From contig CM036221.1 in NCBI GenBank assembly GCA_020631735.1, positions 10,707,381 through 10,771,380 on the forward strand: DNA of 64,000 nt, read 5' to 3'. Below are positions 24,434-37,901 of the stretch, piece by piece. How positions within the stretch are numbered: position 1 is the stretch's first letter; each line of letters starts with the position of its first letter. The position numbers were made by a program, and so were the translations under genes. Source of the stretch: Saccharum officinarum. Taxonomy: Eukaryota; Streptophyta; Magnoliopsida; Poales; Poaceae. The notes below the pieces were generated by a model that saw only the letters and a program-made list of their open reading frames with translations, made no database searches and was not told the origin of the DNA.

Positions 24434-24879
24434 TGATTGCCGCATCATATCTCACAGCCACTTGCCCACCAAGCTTCAAAGGCAAACTTACCGCAGCTAA
24501 GATGCACACATGACACATATAAATATATAAATATGCACAATATCCGTCCAAACCACCCCGATGTATGATATGTGCGGCGTGTTTGTTTACTACTAATCCC
24601 TCCATTAGCCCTCCTAATGATGGCCGTTCTAGTTCGCTAATGGCGCCGCATGCCAATGATGAGGGACGCTGGGATGGGTTGTTGCGCTAGCTTGATTTGA
24701 CGGGAGACCGAGCGAACGAGCGCAAGGACGTGTAAAGATCAAAGTAGGGGGCATGCCATTATTATGAAAGAGGCGATGCACTTGAGAGCTCCCCCAAATG
24801 GATGGATGGCCCTGGCCTGGCCGGCTGGCCCATACCTTCCACTCACAAAGATTCCCAAATCTCAAGCCGTGGAGACTTC
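24434..24879. other. Intergenic, one MITE-like end
   Basis: A GTGTTTGTTTACTACTAATC motif near 24579 looks like a MITE terminus, but I could not find its partner. No gene recognised. Confidence 0.3.
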
Positions 24880-25014
24880 GGGCGTGTTTGGATTACGGCT
24901 TGGGCCAGGCAACTGCGGCCAGACAGCGATCCAGACCCCAGGCTGACGAAATCGACCGCCTGGAGCATCTGCCTGGACCAGGCAACTCTGCCAGGGTCGC
25001 AAGCAAACAGGCCC
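24880..25014. mobile_element. Short MITE, 135 bp
   Basis: Begins GGGCGTGTTTGGATTACG and ends CGCAAGCAAACAGGCCC, imperfect inverted ends. CCAGGCAACT occurs near both ends. The flanks (TTC and TTG) do not give a clean duplication, so the call is tentative. Confidence 0.45.
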
Positions 25015-25515
25015 TTGCATGTGGGTTGCTTTGCTCCACAGTCCGCACGCTACCATCGCGCAACTTTGCATTGACATGTTGTTTGGGCCTTTGGGGCCTA
25101 TAGCAAAAATTTGTAGGAAAATTTACTAGAGATTGTACTAAAATCATACGCATAGTCAACATGGTGGTGTTTGATTTTTTTACCCATATAAACTGCATGA
25201 GAGACGGGTAACATGTTGGCGACGAACCTTCAACATGGCCTAGAATTACAACGAAACTGCTTCAGAAACGAGATATGATGTCTCCATGGGATGAGAGGCA
25301 TGACCGCCGAGCTTATATAAAAGGAAAATGTGACGAAATTTCGTACCTCTGGTGTCTTTTAAAAACAAAGGCCTATCTTACTACTATGATGAAAAGCACT
25401 TTTAGGTATTGATATTTTTTTATTTACAAAACAACCAGACCGACCACCTCTATCAAATTGTCTCTGTTAACGAGTCATTTGCAGAGACGGACATCCCCAA
25501 CTAATATCATGTAGT
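25015..25515. other. Noncoding sequence up to the candidate CACTA right end
   Basis: No gene. The last 130 bp hold GACCGACCACCTCTATC and GCAGAGACGGACATCC, similar in style to the subterminal repeats at 11480-11690, and lead into the terminus ATGATGTAGTG-type sequence ending at 25516. Confidence 0.4.
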
Positions 25516-25516
25516 G
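25516..25516 (-). mobile_element. Candidate CACTA right terminus
   Basis: The reverse complement reading left from 25516 starts CACTACATGATATTAG, compared with CACTACACTAATATGC at 11392. If paired, a CACTA element of about 14.1 kb would span 11392-25516 and host the copia element and MITEs. The 3-bp flanks are GAC (left) and GTC (right), one mismatch, and the terminal identity is only about seven bases. Confidence 0.35.
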
Positions 25517-25517
25517 G

Positions 25518-28205
<2,688 letters not shown>

Positions 28206-28256
<51 letters not shown>
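28206..28256. repeat. (TA)n microsatellite, right side
   Basis: Pure TA tract of about 51 bp, counterpart of 25520-25646. Confidence 0.9.
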
Positions 28257-28262
<6 letters not shown>

Positions 28263-28285
28263 ATGGTATTTTTAAGGGAAAATAT

Positions 28286-28554
28286 GAGCCTGCTTGGTTG
28301 CACACCAATCTTTGCCATGCCAATTTTAAGGATAGCCAAAATGTTGGTACACCAATATTAAGGCAAGCCAGTATTTTAGTAAGGCAACCAAAGTTGGTAC
28401 TTGGTTTGCTACCGGCAAGAGAAGAAAAATGTTGTCTTGCCAAGTTTTGGAAGGAATTGCCAATGTTTTGGCACCAAACCAATCGTATGCCAAATCTTTT
28501 GAACTTGCCTATGTTTTTGGCTTGGCAACAATTGGCTTGCAACCAAATAGGTCC
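28286..28554. mobile_element. MITE with GCCTGCTTGGTTGCA-type ends
   Basis: 269 bp from GAGCCTGCTTGGTTGCA to TTGCAACCAAATAGGTCC, imperfect inverted ends, flanked by TAT on both sides (28283-28285, 28555-28557). The interior is rich in GCCAA/TTGGC motifs, which would allow folding. Noncoding. Confidence 0.7.
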
Positions 28555-28557
28555 TAT

Positions 28558-29574
28558 ATAATGGTATTTCTAGATTCTTTTTGCGTAATTGTAATCAGGG
28601 ACGAAGCCAAGATAATTGGTCGCCGGGTCGGTACTCAGTACTAACTGAGTATTAACTTATAGGTTGAGAGAATATAATACCATACATAACATTAAATTAA
28701 ACTAATATGATAATAACTGCATATTATGACAAGATATGCTTTTACAAATCGCAACAGTTGGTACCTTTTACAGCGTCCCTCGACGACTGGTGGTAATTTC
28801 CTTTTAAACAATTTTTCAATGTGCTATGATTGCCTATCAAATTAGTCATATAATAAAATTATAGCAGATACTAATGTGCGAGCATCCATTAGTATAGTTA
28901 AAAGTCACTAGTGAAATGCAAACCATAGTGTCATACTGAATTACAACATTCGTTCCAAATTATAAGATGTTTTAGCTTCTTTTTCTAGATTCATAACTTT
29001 TCTACGTAACTAGATATATGTCGTTATGCCTAGATTCATAGCTTCTGCTATAAATCTAGAAATGACAAAACGTATGGTAATTTGGGACGAAGTACTAAAG
29101 TAGCATACATACGTGGCATCTTGGTCTGAATGAAAGAACACGTTCTTACTAGAACGCAAGGAACACGGAGGCCACAGAGCTTTTTGCCGGCGGCCGCTGC
29201 CCGCTGGGATTTGCGTCGACGTGAGATCAAGAACAGATGACGCCACGACGGAGCGGCGCTGCTGCGGCTAGGGGCCAGGCTGCCGGCCAATCTCCCCGCT
29301 AGGAGCTTTGTAATTGTAAAGATGGATAATCTATCAGCAAGTAGAGAGGTTCTTTAATTTTATTCTGATTAGCATGGTAACTATTAGGCCTTGAGAATTT
29401 ACATGGAATCTTCTTTTATTGGCCAAATACTACGATAAATTGATAATATATCCCGAGCACAATACTATTCAATAAGCAAAAGCAATGAAAACCAATATTG
29501 TATGGACACAGTATAACATAAGTTAATATGTTTAACAAAATAAATGGACAAATTACTATGGAAAAAAAATACAT
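28558..29574. other. Noncoding 3' flank of NLR pseudogene, with a decayed Stowaway
   Basis: Mostly AT-rich. 28945-29095 looks like an eroded Stowaway MITE (CGTTCCAAATTATAAG ... AATTTGGGACGAAGTA). A short GC-rich block at 29180-29300 is open on the minus strand but shows no motif. Confidence 0.4.
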
Positions 29575-30640
29575 TCATAGAACAATCCTCCAACCGCCAT
29601 CTTCGTTACTCAGTTGCTGTTCTTGTCGGCATCTTCGACTTTCCAATGAGGAATTTAGGCCGTCTAGAATGGCATCGACTTGCCCCTGCAATATCCTAAT
29701 CAGACTCCCCTTCTCACCACAATTCTTAAGAACAAGCTCCATAAGGTTCGGCAGGTGTGTCACTCCAGACAACCCATGCATGCTTATTATTTTGCAGTAA
29801 TGGGCACCTTTTCAGCCAAAGTTGTTCCAGCTGAGGCATTGCCTGTTGGTGGATTGTCACTTTTTCAGTCTTCCCTAGACCACCAATGTCAAGGAACTTG
29901 AGTTTTAAGAATGTATCAGCAAAGAATTCCAATGAGTCACCTGCATATGATTTCTCCCACAGACCTAGCAAAGCCAGGTTACGCAAGTTTTGGAGGTGCA
30001 GAATGTCTTGCTGCTTCAGCTGTGTTCCCAGCAGCTTCACCTTCGCTAAATTGTTGAGTGAACTGATCCATTCAGGCAGCTTGGTGAGGTTACCACGCAG
30101 CCTCAATGAAGTTAGATGTGTTGGTATTGCTGATTCATGCATTCTGTCAAGAAAATCAAGTGAATCAGAGCGCAGCTCGAGGCTTTGCAATCGATCGAGC
30201 TCTCCTATCGACTTGCACAGCTCATCTCCTTCTTTCTCCGTAAGACCTGTGACCCTGGCCCCTAACCTTCGCAAATTCATCAAGTTTGTCAGCTTCGTAA
30301 GCCTCCTTGACACACCATTTCCCTTACCAACATTGACCACCCCTAGCACGTGCAAGATCTTCAGCTTCTCGATCCCTTTGGGGCTCTCACGCTAAACTGG
30401 TCCGCATTGAAAACCTTGCAGCATCCTCTTCTGGAATGCGGCCGTTATGGTTGTTCATCCCTGACTCCGCCATCTTCTCATGCAACTTTTTGAAGTTGAC
30501 GCCAGCTAGAAGATATCGCATCTTTTCCAGTTTGGCAATTCCTCTGGGGAGTTCTGTCACTTGTGTGTCTTGGATGTCTAATGTCTCCAGGTATCGAAGC
30601 TTCTGCAAGGAAGATGGAAGTTTCGAAATATTTGTTCGTC

Positions 30641-30656
30641 GCAGGGAGCCAGGGAC
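30641..30656. other. Putative hAT excision footprint 1 in NLR pseudogene
   Basis: Plus strand reads GCAGGGAG then CCAGGGAC. The intact paralogue has a single octamer GCAGGCAC at 4792-4799. If the ancestral octamer was GCAGGGAC, the site is an 8-bp duplication in which the last base of copy one (C to G) and the first base of copy two (G to C) are complemented, the usual form left by Ac/Ds-type excision. Confidence 0.7.
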
Positions 30657-30688
30657 AGACACCTTAGGTGTTGTAGCTCCCCTATGTG

Positions 30689-30704
30689 CTTGAGGACTTG
30701 AGGT
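30689..30704. other. Putative hAT excision footprint 2 in NLR pseudogene
   Basis: Plus strand reads CTTGAGGA then CTTGAGGT. The intact paralogue has a single CTTGAGGT near 4832. The extra 8 bp is a duplication whose junction base is complemented (T to A). It causes the first frameshift of the pseudogene's LRR region. Confidence 0.7.
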
Positions 30705-31550
30705 CACCATTCTTCAAATTGTCTGTGTCCTCCAGGTCCAGCACTCGCAACAGCTGCATCTTGGGAAAAATGAGAGACGCAGGGCACTCACGAAAGATTG
30801 TCAACGATCGGATATATGAAAAGTTTATGTTTTCCAATTTCTCGTCCCTCGTCTTCCATCTGGACACCACCAGGTGACGTATCTTACTCTGTGGAACCTC
30901 AATACTGGAGTGCTTCTCAACGAAGAATAGTTGGTTCTCCTCAATAGACTTGGGCAGGATGATCTGCAGCAGCATGCTGTGAACCCGGCAGCGAGTAGCT
31001 TTTATTGATCCATGGCTAACCTTGCAAGGTTGGATCATGCTTCTATTAATGAGCTCGCTGAAGAAACGCTCTCCTACATCCTCCGTGGGCATGTCACGGT
31101 TCCTTGCTATGTGACCTTCTGCCATCCACCGTCTCAACAAGCGGGTGCGTCTCATCACAAGGTTCACAGGGAATATACTGAGGTACAAGAAGATGGATTT
31201 CAGGTGATACGGCAAGCCATCGTAACTTGATTCTATCACATTCGGGATTCTGCGGAGGTCAGAACCCAGCTCTGCCCCAAGGTGTTCGTGCATATTCCTC
31301 CATTCTATGCTTGTTTTAGGTCTGTTGGCTAGGAGACCTCCTATTGTAGATATAGCAAGGGGAAGCCCATGGCATACAGTTAAAATTTGGTTGGCTTGCT
31401 CCACCATGTCCTCTGGTAATGTGTACTCCGCAGATTTGTAGACCTACAAATGATTGAAATGAAATAGATAAAGTGTCCTGCAAAAATATAGGGCAGTTTT
31501 AAGTGCAATAGAGGCATTGACAAGGTGATTGTGAAATTCTTTGTACTTAT

Positions 31551-31818
31551 AGCATCTCCGAGAGTTTTTCTAAAATTTACTCTCTAAATCATTATTTGGA
31601 AAGTCATTTGAGTTAAAATTGCTTTCTATATCTTTGTAACCTTCAACGACTTTTATATACCATTCTCGCTCTCCATCTTTGACTAGCGAGAAATGTTGAA
31701 TAGAGGATGCCTATATTTAGAGATCCAATTAAAAGAGGTCGTTGAAGGATATTTTTTCACCAAAATCTCTATTTCTATAAATTTAAAAGAATATAAAGGG
31801 TCTCTTAGAGTTGCTCTT
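31551..31818. mobile_element. MITE with AGCATCTCCGAGAG / CTCTTAGAGTTGCTCT ends
   Basis: Imperfect inverted ends of the type GAGCATCTCCAAGAGACTC, common in grass MITEs, enclosing about 270 bp of AT-rich noncoding sequence. It lies upstream of the NLR pseudogene, in what would have been its intron. A similar end type occurs at 48786-49268. Confidence 0.6.
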
Positions 31819-31990
31819 AGGGCCTCTTTGAATTGCTCCATTTCACCAGTTTCAGATCCACTCTAAAATTTCCGTCTTGGATTGCTCCATAATGGAGTTA
31901 GATTAGAGCGACTTGTACTATATTAGTATCAATTACTTCTATTCTATTTTCTAAAAAGCTACCACCCCTAACATTACAAAAAAACATACA

Positions 31991-34826
31991 TGTAACACCC
32001 TAAAATTTGCATTATTTTAAAATAGGAGAATTTGATTTATTTACGCAATTTTGTGAGCATTTTAACCTAGAGGAATAATAATTTTCAATAAATAAAATCA
32101 ACTATAAGGTTAGATACATGCTTGTGCATTCATGCCGCTGCATATTTTTATTTGTGATGATTGGTTTTTGTTACAAGAGAAAAGGATTACAAAAACTATT
32201 TGAAAATGTATTTGGAAAATTTGAAATAGAAAAGGAAAAGAAGGAATGCCCTCTTCTCAGCTTTAGGTTGCTCGGCGTCTGGGCCGCAATCCCGCCGCCC
32301 AGCTGCCTCCACTGATTCGCAGGCGCGCGAATGGGCCGAGCCCAGCTCGCCGAGGCCAAATCGGCCGAAGCCACAGGCCGCCTTGCCCTTTCCCCTCTCT
32401 AGCTGACGACTAGGGCCCGCTTGTCGGTGCCGTCTCCTTCCTCTTGCTCGTAACCGAGAAGGACTCGATGATGGAGTCCGTCCCTGTCTCGACTCCTCTT
32501 TGGCTTGCTCCGCACGTTTGAGCTCCTCTTAAATAGCAGCCGGGTGCTCCACCGCCTCCATCTCAACCCTAATCATGAGCCATCACCCTCGCCATCGAGC
32601 TCAAGCCGTCACAAAACCCTAGCCGCCACTGTCAAGCTCGAAGCCGTCAAGTTCGACCTCTTGGTCATCATCGTAAGCTGCAGTCAAGTTTGCGACGCCC
32701 CTACGACCTCGCCAAGCTACGCTTCTTCTGCTTTCTCGGTTTTTATCGCTGAAATCCTCTCACCGGTGCTCACAGTGCTCCGCCGTTCGCCATTGGAGGT
32801 CGAGCGTCGTCCACCGCCCATCCTCGCCTCCGTTTTCACCTCAGGTAAGCTTGCGTTCATCTCTTCTATCTCCCAGTGCAAATAGTTCATCAAATCATGC
32901 ACCGTAGTGCCGGATTGCTCAACACCGGTGAGCAATTGCTTGCCGCCGGCCGTTCCGCCGCCGCTGGCTTCTGTTCATGGCCGGAGTTCCCTCTCTCCCC
33001 TCTCCAATCTAATCGTGGCCGTCGGATCGAGATCCAACGGTTTAAAACGCCCCATACCCTTTCGATGACAGTTTTGCAAATAAGCCCTTATAATTATTGC
33101 TGACTCAACCCGCAGTCCAAAGCGCGTTTACAGATTCTTGTTTTCTCTTTTTGAAAGCGTACTTTGGTTCGGCTATGTCGAAATACGTTTTCAAGTATTT
33201 ACAGTTTTGCCATTCAACTTGTTTTAGCCATAACTTCTCCGTTTTAACTCCGATTTGACCCGTTCAAATTACGTTAGGTTCGTAATCTCATAATCTACAT
33301 GATAGTGCTACTGTTTAGTAGGTTCTCCACTCTTAAATTTTGAGATTAGATTTAATCTATTACTTTAATAAAGAAAAGCTTGTTTAAATCATATCTTTTT
33401 CGTTTTAGCTCCGATTTGCGTGCAATTCGCGTCTGTGTGATCCTAGTGAGATGTAGATTCGTTTTACAAACTTTTCAACTTATTTTGCTACTGTTGGTGT
33501 ACTGTTCTAATTATAGCTTTGTTTGCTTTGTATGATTGCTCTTGGATGATTGATGTTGGTGTGTTAATCGAGAATAGAAGGTGAGCAGTTCGTTAGTGAT
33601 CAAGAATACTATTACGAACCATGTCAACAGGATCAGCTAGATCAAGGCAAGTATAGCATAGGACTATCCTTGTTACCTATTCACTTTAATTCACTTAATT
33701 CATCATGCATGTGTTTCCTTGTTAAGGATGCCTTAGTATTGATCGTGTTCCTTGAATCCTATGGTTATAGCATTGGGTAGTTTGCTAGTGCTCACATAAA
33801 CAATGATCTTATAATTTGATTAATGATATATGCAATAACACTAAAAGATGATTTTTAGCAACAAGGAACAAGAGGGCTAGAGTTTTCTCTAGATTTCTCT
33901 CCATAAGGACTTATCTGTAAGCGAACATCCGGGACTTACAGTACAGCTATAAGGACTACATGGCTCTAACTTTAGTCATATAAGAGGACCTTTTCTAGCT
34001 TGTTAGTGGTTACCTTTATGGCGCAAGAGGGGTGTGTTTCGGGTTGGGTGTAGTGCGGCTTCTGTCCCTATGTGTATAGGTTGCGTGTCATTGTGCCATA
34101 CGGAAGATGGGCTCTACATTTGCAGGGCACAAAACCTAGCGGCCCTAACCTATTAGACGAACCTTGGAAAGACTTCATAGTGAAACTTATCTGTCCAATG
34201 GGGAGTCATGACCTCGGACTTTTGGGGATCACGACTCATAGTGAAAGTGTACAACCTCTGCAGAGTGTAAAACTGGTATATCAGCCGTGCTCACGGTCAC
34301 GAGCGGCCTTGGACCCTTATGGAATAGAGATCACTATTAATTTACTTGTTCTTGCTATTCATTATTCTCTTTACATGATCATGTGTTTATAATGGGAATA
34401 TTACCTACTTGTTGCTACTCAATTGCTTAAAACATGATCAACTAAAAGCTACATGCAGTTAAACCAGTGTCTACCCTATTTGAGCTTCATGAACCCTATG
34501 TTATACTTGTTGAGTACTTTTGTGCTCACCCTTGCATTCCCACACCTCAGGATGGACTCCCGAATGTGCTAATAGTGACTACTATTTCTACTTCCCAGAA
34601 GAATACTAGACTTGTGGTCAACCAGTTGACATGCCTGTGCTATGGAGCTAGCTACCACCAGATTTATCTATGTTTCCGCTTAGTTATGTGAAGACTCTGT
34701 GATATTATTCGTTATGTAATAAACATCTATGATGATACTATTTATATTTGTCATCTTATGTGTGATTGATCTCTGGGCGCACATAAGATTATACATTCCA
34801 TTTGTTCCTTAAAAATGGGTGTGACA
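31991..34826 (+). repeat. First LTR of the chromovirus, 2836 bp
   Basis: Starts TGTAACACCCTAAAATTTGC and ends GGGTGTGACA. Followed by the primer-binding site. Contains a GC-rich block (32280-33020) that is open in several frames but shows no protein motif. Confidence 0.9.
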
Positions 34827-34842
34827 GATTGGTATCAGAGCC
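34827..34842 (+). promoter_or_regulatory. Primer-binding site of the chromovirus
   Basis: GATTGGTATCAGAGCC directly follows the LTR end; TGGTATCAGAGC is the usual complement of the initiator tRNA-Met 3' end used to prime minus-strand DNA synthesis. Confidence 0.85.
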
Positions 34843-35021
34843 GTGTTTACTGTAGGACGCAAGCCTAGTTAGTAATGGTCGTGATTAGTTTCCTTTTCTT
34901 CATTTGTTTCATGCTTATCACCCTACTCTTGATAATTACTAAATTTTTATGCTCCTTTCGCCTTATTCTATTGTGAAAATATTGCTTCTATTCTAACTTA
35001 TCTTTGGACTAAATTCTTTAG

Positions 35022-35888
35022 ATGCCTCGTGGCCGTAAGACTGCCCGTATCACCACTGGAGGTTACTTTCCACCTCGTTCCCTGTATGAATCAATGGAGC
35101 TTAGGGAAGAACCAGAAGACACTGCACCAACCCCGCCACCTTCACCAGATCAGGCACTGGAACCAGATATGCCCCAAGAAGAACTTGAACCTAAGGAGGA
35201 GGTTGTCTACTTGAGTAATGATGAAGATGCTGAGTTTACCCAAGGTGGAGAACAGCCCCCGTCGCCTCCACAAGATGGTTCCGCTGAAGTTGGTGTGCCG
35301 TCCTTTCCTATGGGTTGGACTATAAGGATTCATCACAAGTCAAGCTATGATACACCTTCACACCATCGATTGGTTGGTATGCTTAGTGCTTACTTCACGG
35401 ATTGGGATCCTGCGTTTGAGTACGTTTGCTGGGAGCATAAGCATCCTTTGGAAGCTACTTACTGGAAGTGCAATGTGCGTATCTTCGTCAAGGACGAGGA
35501 GATGGATACTTATCTGCTGGACCGGTGTTTTTCCCATAGTGGTCGTCGCGCCACTATAGAAGATGGCATAGAAGATGCAGCCTTTGAAGCATGCTTGGGA
35601 CTTCGTCACCTCCGTCATGATGTTATGCAAGATGATCAATACCGCTATTTTCCCCGTGGAGACCCAGAGCAAGGATGGGTAATGATGAACCCTAGGAATT
35701 TGGAGTCAATTCCTCGAGTGATGGTGGATTTTGGTCATGACATGATGGTGAAGAATCGTCGGTTGGAAGCCTTGGTTAAAGCCTTGGGAAAAGACGTCAA
35801 GAGGTACCAAGAGGTGATAGATGGTCTAAGGATTGATCAAGGCATGGAGGCGATCTATGACTATCATGAACATCAAGCCTGTCCCTAG
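35022..35888 (+). CDS. Extra ORF of the chromovirus, upstream of gag (288 aa)
   Basis: An intact 288-codon frame begins with ATG at 35022, 195 bp after the first LTR, in sense with gag. Residues 1-10 are basic (MPRGRKTARI), 30-95 are acidic and Pro-rich, and about 96-270 look globular, with MGWTIRIHHKSSYDTPSHHR, YVCWEHKHPLEATYWKCNVRIFV and YFPRGDPEQGW blocks. I see no zinc knuckle, protease, transmembrane segment or signal peptide, and I do not recognise the family. It is not Gag, which starts at 36590. Additional ORFs are known in some plant LTR elements, but their roles are unclear. That it is open while gag-pol has many stops is notable. Confidence 0.8.
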   Translation: MPRGRKTARITTGGYFPPRSLYESMELREEPEDTAPTPPPSPDQALEPDMPQEELEPKEEVVYLSNDEDAEFTQGGEQPPSPPQDGSAEVGVPSFPMGWTIRIHHKSSYDTPSHHRLVGMLSAYFTDWDPAFEYVCWEHKHPLEATYWKCNVRIFVKDEEMDTYLLDRCFSHSGRRATIEDGIEDAAFEACLGLRHLRHDVMQDDQYRYFPRGDPEQGWVMMNPRNLESIPRVMVDFGHDMMVKNRRLEALVKALGKDVKRYQEVIDGLRIDQGMEAIYDYHEHQACP

Positions 35889-36589
35889 GAGTTGGAATAC
35901 CATCTATGTAAAAATACGATAGTACGAATAGTGTCGAGTTAAGTTGAGTTTTGTGGTGTCGTGTGAACTCTGTGTGGTTAGTTGAGTTATTATTGTGATT
36001 TTGTGTGAGTTGGTTTTTCCATGTAATGAGTGCTGCAGCTTTGTGGGCTTGCCTACAAAAGTTCCTAGTTAAAGATACTAAGTTTAAGTATGAAAAATAA
36101 ATAGTTTAGTTGGGTTAACCTTTTCTCTATGTTCTGTCCTTTCTGGAGCGGTCTGCCTTTCCTTTTATTCTCGGAATTAACTGTTCAGCGAAAAATTCTA
36201 AATTTTTATGAGAGTAACTAGACCCACGTACCTTTCCAATGTCTCTAGAATCACCTTTTTATCTATTCTGGATCATGAGATGTAGTCGTTACAAGATAAA
36301 GTTTCTGCGCAGTCTGGAAACCAGAAACAGTTTCTGTTAGGTCCTGTTTTTGGTTAACTTCGTGACAGAATTTGGATTTGTGAGTTAAAGAAAAGTTGTA
36401 GATAATTTCATAAGCTTTCCAACCATATAAAGTACACCTCTACTGGATATCTGTAACTCGAGATAGATCTGTTTTACCAAACTACTGAAAATTGGAATAT
36501 GTTCAGAAGGTTATCAGATTCCGTTCGCTATCTCTAGAACTGTCTAATATGAGATAATCTCTAAGATTTGATATTGTGTTGGATAACAG
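35889..36589 (+). other. Spacer between extra ORF and gag
   Basis: About 700 bp of noncoding, AT-rich sequence with no motif I recognise. It may hold the signals for gag expression. Confidence 0.5.
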
Positions 36590-37600
36590 ATGTCTAGAAG
36601 AGGACGAGGTCGAGGCCGTGGTCGTGGAGCTGGTCCACCACCTACTATTCATGAGCTTTTGGCAATACAGACACAGTTGATGGAGGCTCTGGTGAACAAT
36701 CAGCAAAACCAGCCAGTTGGAGGAGCACCTGCGCGAGATAAGCGTGGTGAATTTTTGAAGGGTCATCCCCCAGTGTTCACCCATGCCACTGATCCACTGG
36801 AAGCAGATGATTGGCTTCGTGCGATGGAGAAGCAGCTCAACATTGCTTAGTGTAATGATCAACAGAAGGTGTTGTTTGCTTCAGGGCAACTACAAGGAGC
36901 AGCTCAAGACTGGTGGGATTCATATCAGTATGGCCGTCCTGTCAATGCTCCCATCGTTACTTGGCAAGAGTTTTCAGAGAGTTTCAGGTCTTACCATATA
37001 CCTGAGGGAGTGATGGCGCTGAAGGCCGAAGAATTCCGCAACTTAACACAGGGATCTATGCCTGTAGCAGAATATCGAGACAAGTTTGCTCAGTTGTCAC
37101 GTTATGCGCCGAATGAGGTGGCTAATGATGCCGATAAGCAGCGACTTTTCTTGAAGGGTCTACATGATGGTCTTCAGTTGCAGCTGATGTCCAATGCTTA
37201 CCCAGATTATCAAACATTAGTGAATCGCGCTATTGTGGTGGACAACAAGCGCAAAGAGATGGATGCTAAAAGGAAGAGGCTCCAGGGACAAGTATCTGGA
37301 AACAACACTCGCCAGCGCACTGGTTTCTAACAAGGCTATCAGCAGAGTTATCCACCTAACCAATGGAATCGTGGTCAACTTCCTCCACGTAATCAGTTTC
37401 TGCAACGTCCTCCTTATCAGCCGCAGAATGGCAATAACCACCCTCCGCAGCAGAATGGGAACCAAAATCAGCGTCAGAATAGCCCCAACAACACTCCAAT
37501 GAAGACTAGTGCTCCTAATACTCCCACCAAGTGTTTCCGTTGTGGAAAGGAAGGTCACCTATCTTATAATTGTCCTGAGAAGGTCAATCAGCAAACCCCC
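36590..37600 (+). pseudogene. Chromovirus gag with zinc knuckle (two stops)
   Basis: Starts MSRRGRGRGRGRGAG, an Arg/Gly-rich tail, then the retrotransposon Gag domain (GEFLKGHPPVFTH.TDPLEADDWL, AAQDWWDS, FRSYHIPEGVM, VAEYRDKFAQLSRYAP). TAG at 36848-36850 interrupts it where Gln is expected and TAA lies at 37328-37330. The same frame continues through a Gln/Asn/Pro-rich linker to the CCHC knuckle CFRCGKEGHLSYNC (about 37530-37570). A frameshift near 37590 precedes the protease. Confidence 0.88.
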
Positions 37601-37602
37601 AG

Positions 37603-37893
37603 ATGCAGAACAGTAACCAGAAGGTACCACACTACGGAAAGGTGACTCATGTGTCTGAAGAAACCGCGATGGTGGAACCTGAAGTTATGCTCGGTACGTT
37701 CGATGTTCACTCCATTCCTGCTACTGTTCTTTTTGATTCTGGAGCTTCGCATTCATTCATATCTCAATTATTTGTTAAGACACATAGTATCCCTTTATGT
37801 GCCATGAGAAACCCCATATTAGTCAATTCACCTGGAGGAAGTATGCAAGCTTCCTACCAATGCCTCCCTATTAGTTTAATTTTAAGGGGGTAG
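37603..37893 (+). pseudogene. Chromovirus protease region
   Basis: Carries the retropepsin motif LFDSGASHSFIS and the following hydrophobic strand. The frame breaks at a run of five G near 37887-37891 and continues in another frame ([20 protein letters not shown]). Confidence 0.85.
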
Positions 37894-37901
37894 AATTCAA
37901 A

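Larger units (their letters stand above)
29575..31443 (-). pseudogene. NLR pseudogene: exon 2 only, with frameshifts
   Basis: Paralogue of exon 2 of the intact NLR. The acceptor (TTTGTAG ending at 31444) and first codons (VYKSAEYTLPEDM) match the intact gene's intron position. Frame 30682-31407 has GLPLAISTIGGLL, the winged-helix region, VHS in place of MHD, and the first LRRs, ending LKNGDLKSSST at a frameshift. Two 8-bp insertions (30641-30656 and 30689-30704 region) change the frame; further indels lie near 30390 and 29790. LRR pieces continue in frames 30387-30710, 29726-30355 and 29575-29781. No exon 1 with CC or P-loop is found anywhere upstream to 50 kb, so the gene is 5'-truncated and not functional. 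Confidence 0.92.

Noticed and set aside
34829..34841. tRNA gene suggested by TGGTATCAGAGCC
   Set aside because: It is the primer-binding site after an LTR and recurs at 43366 with changes; no cloverleaf sequence surrounds it.
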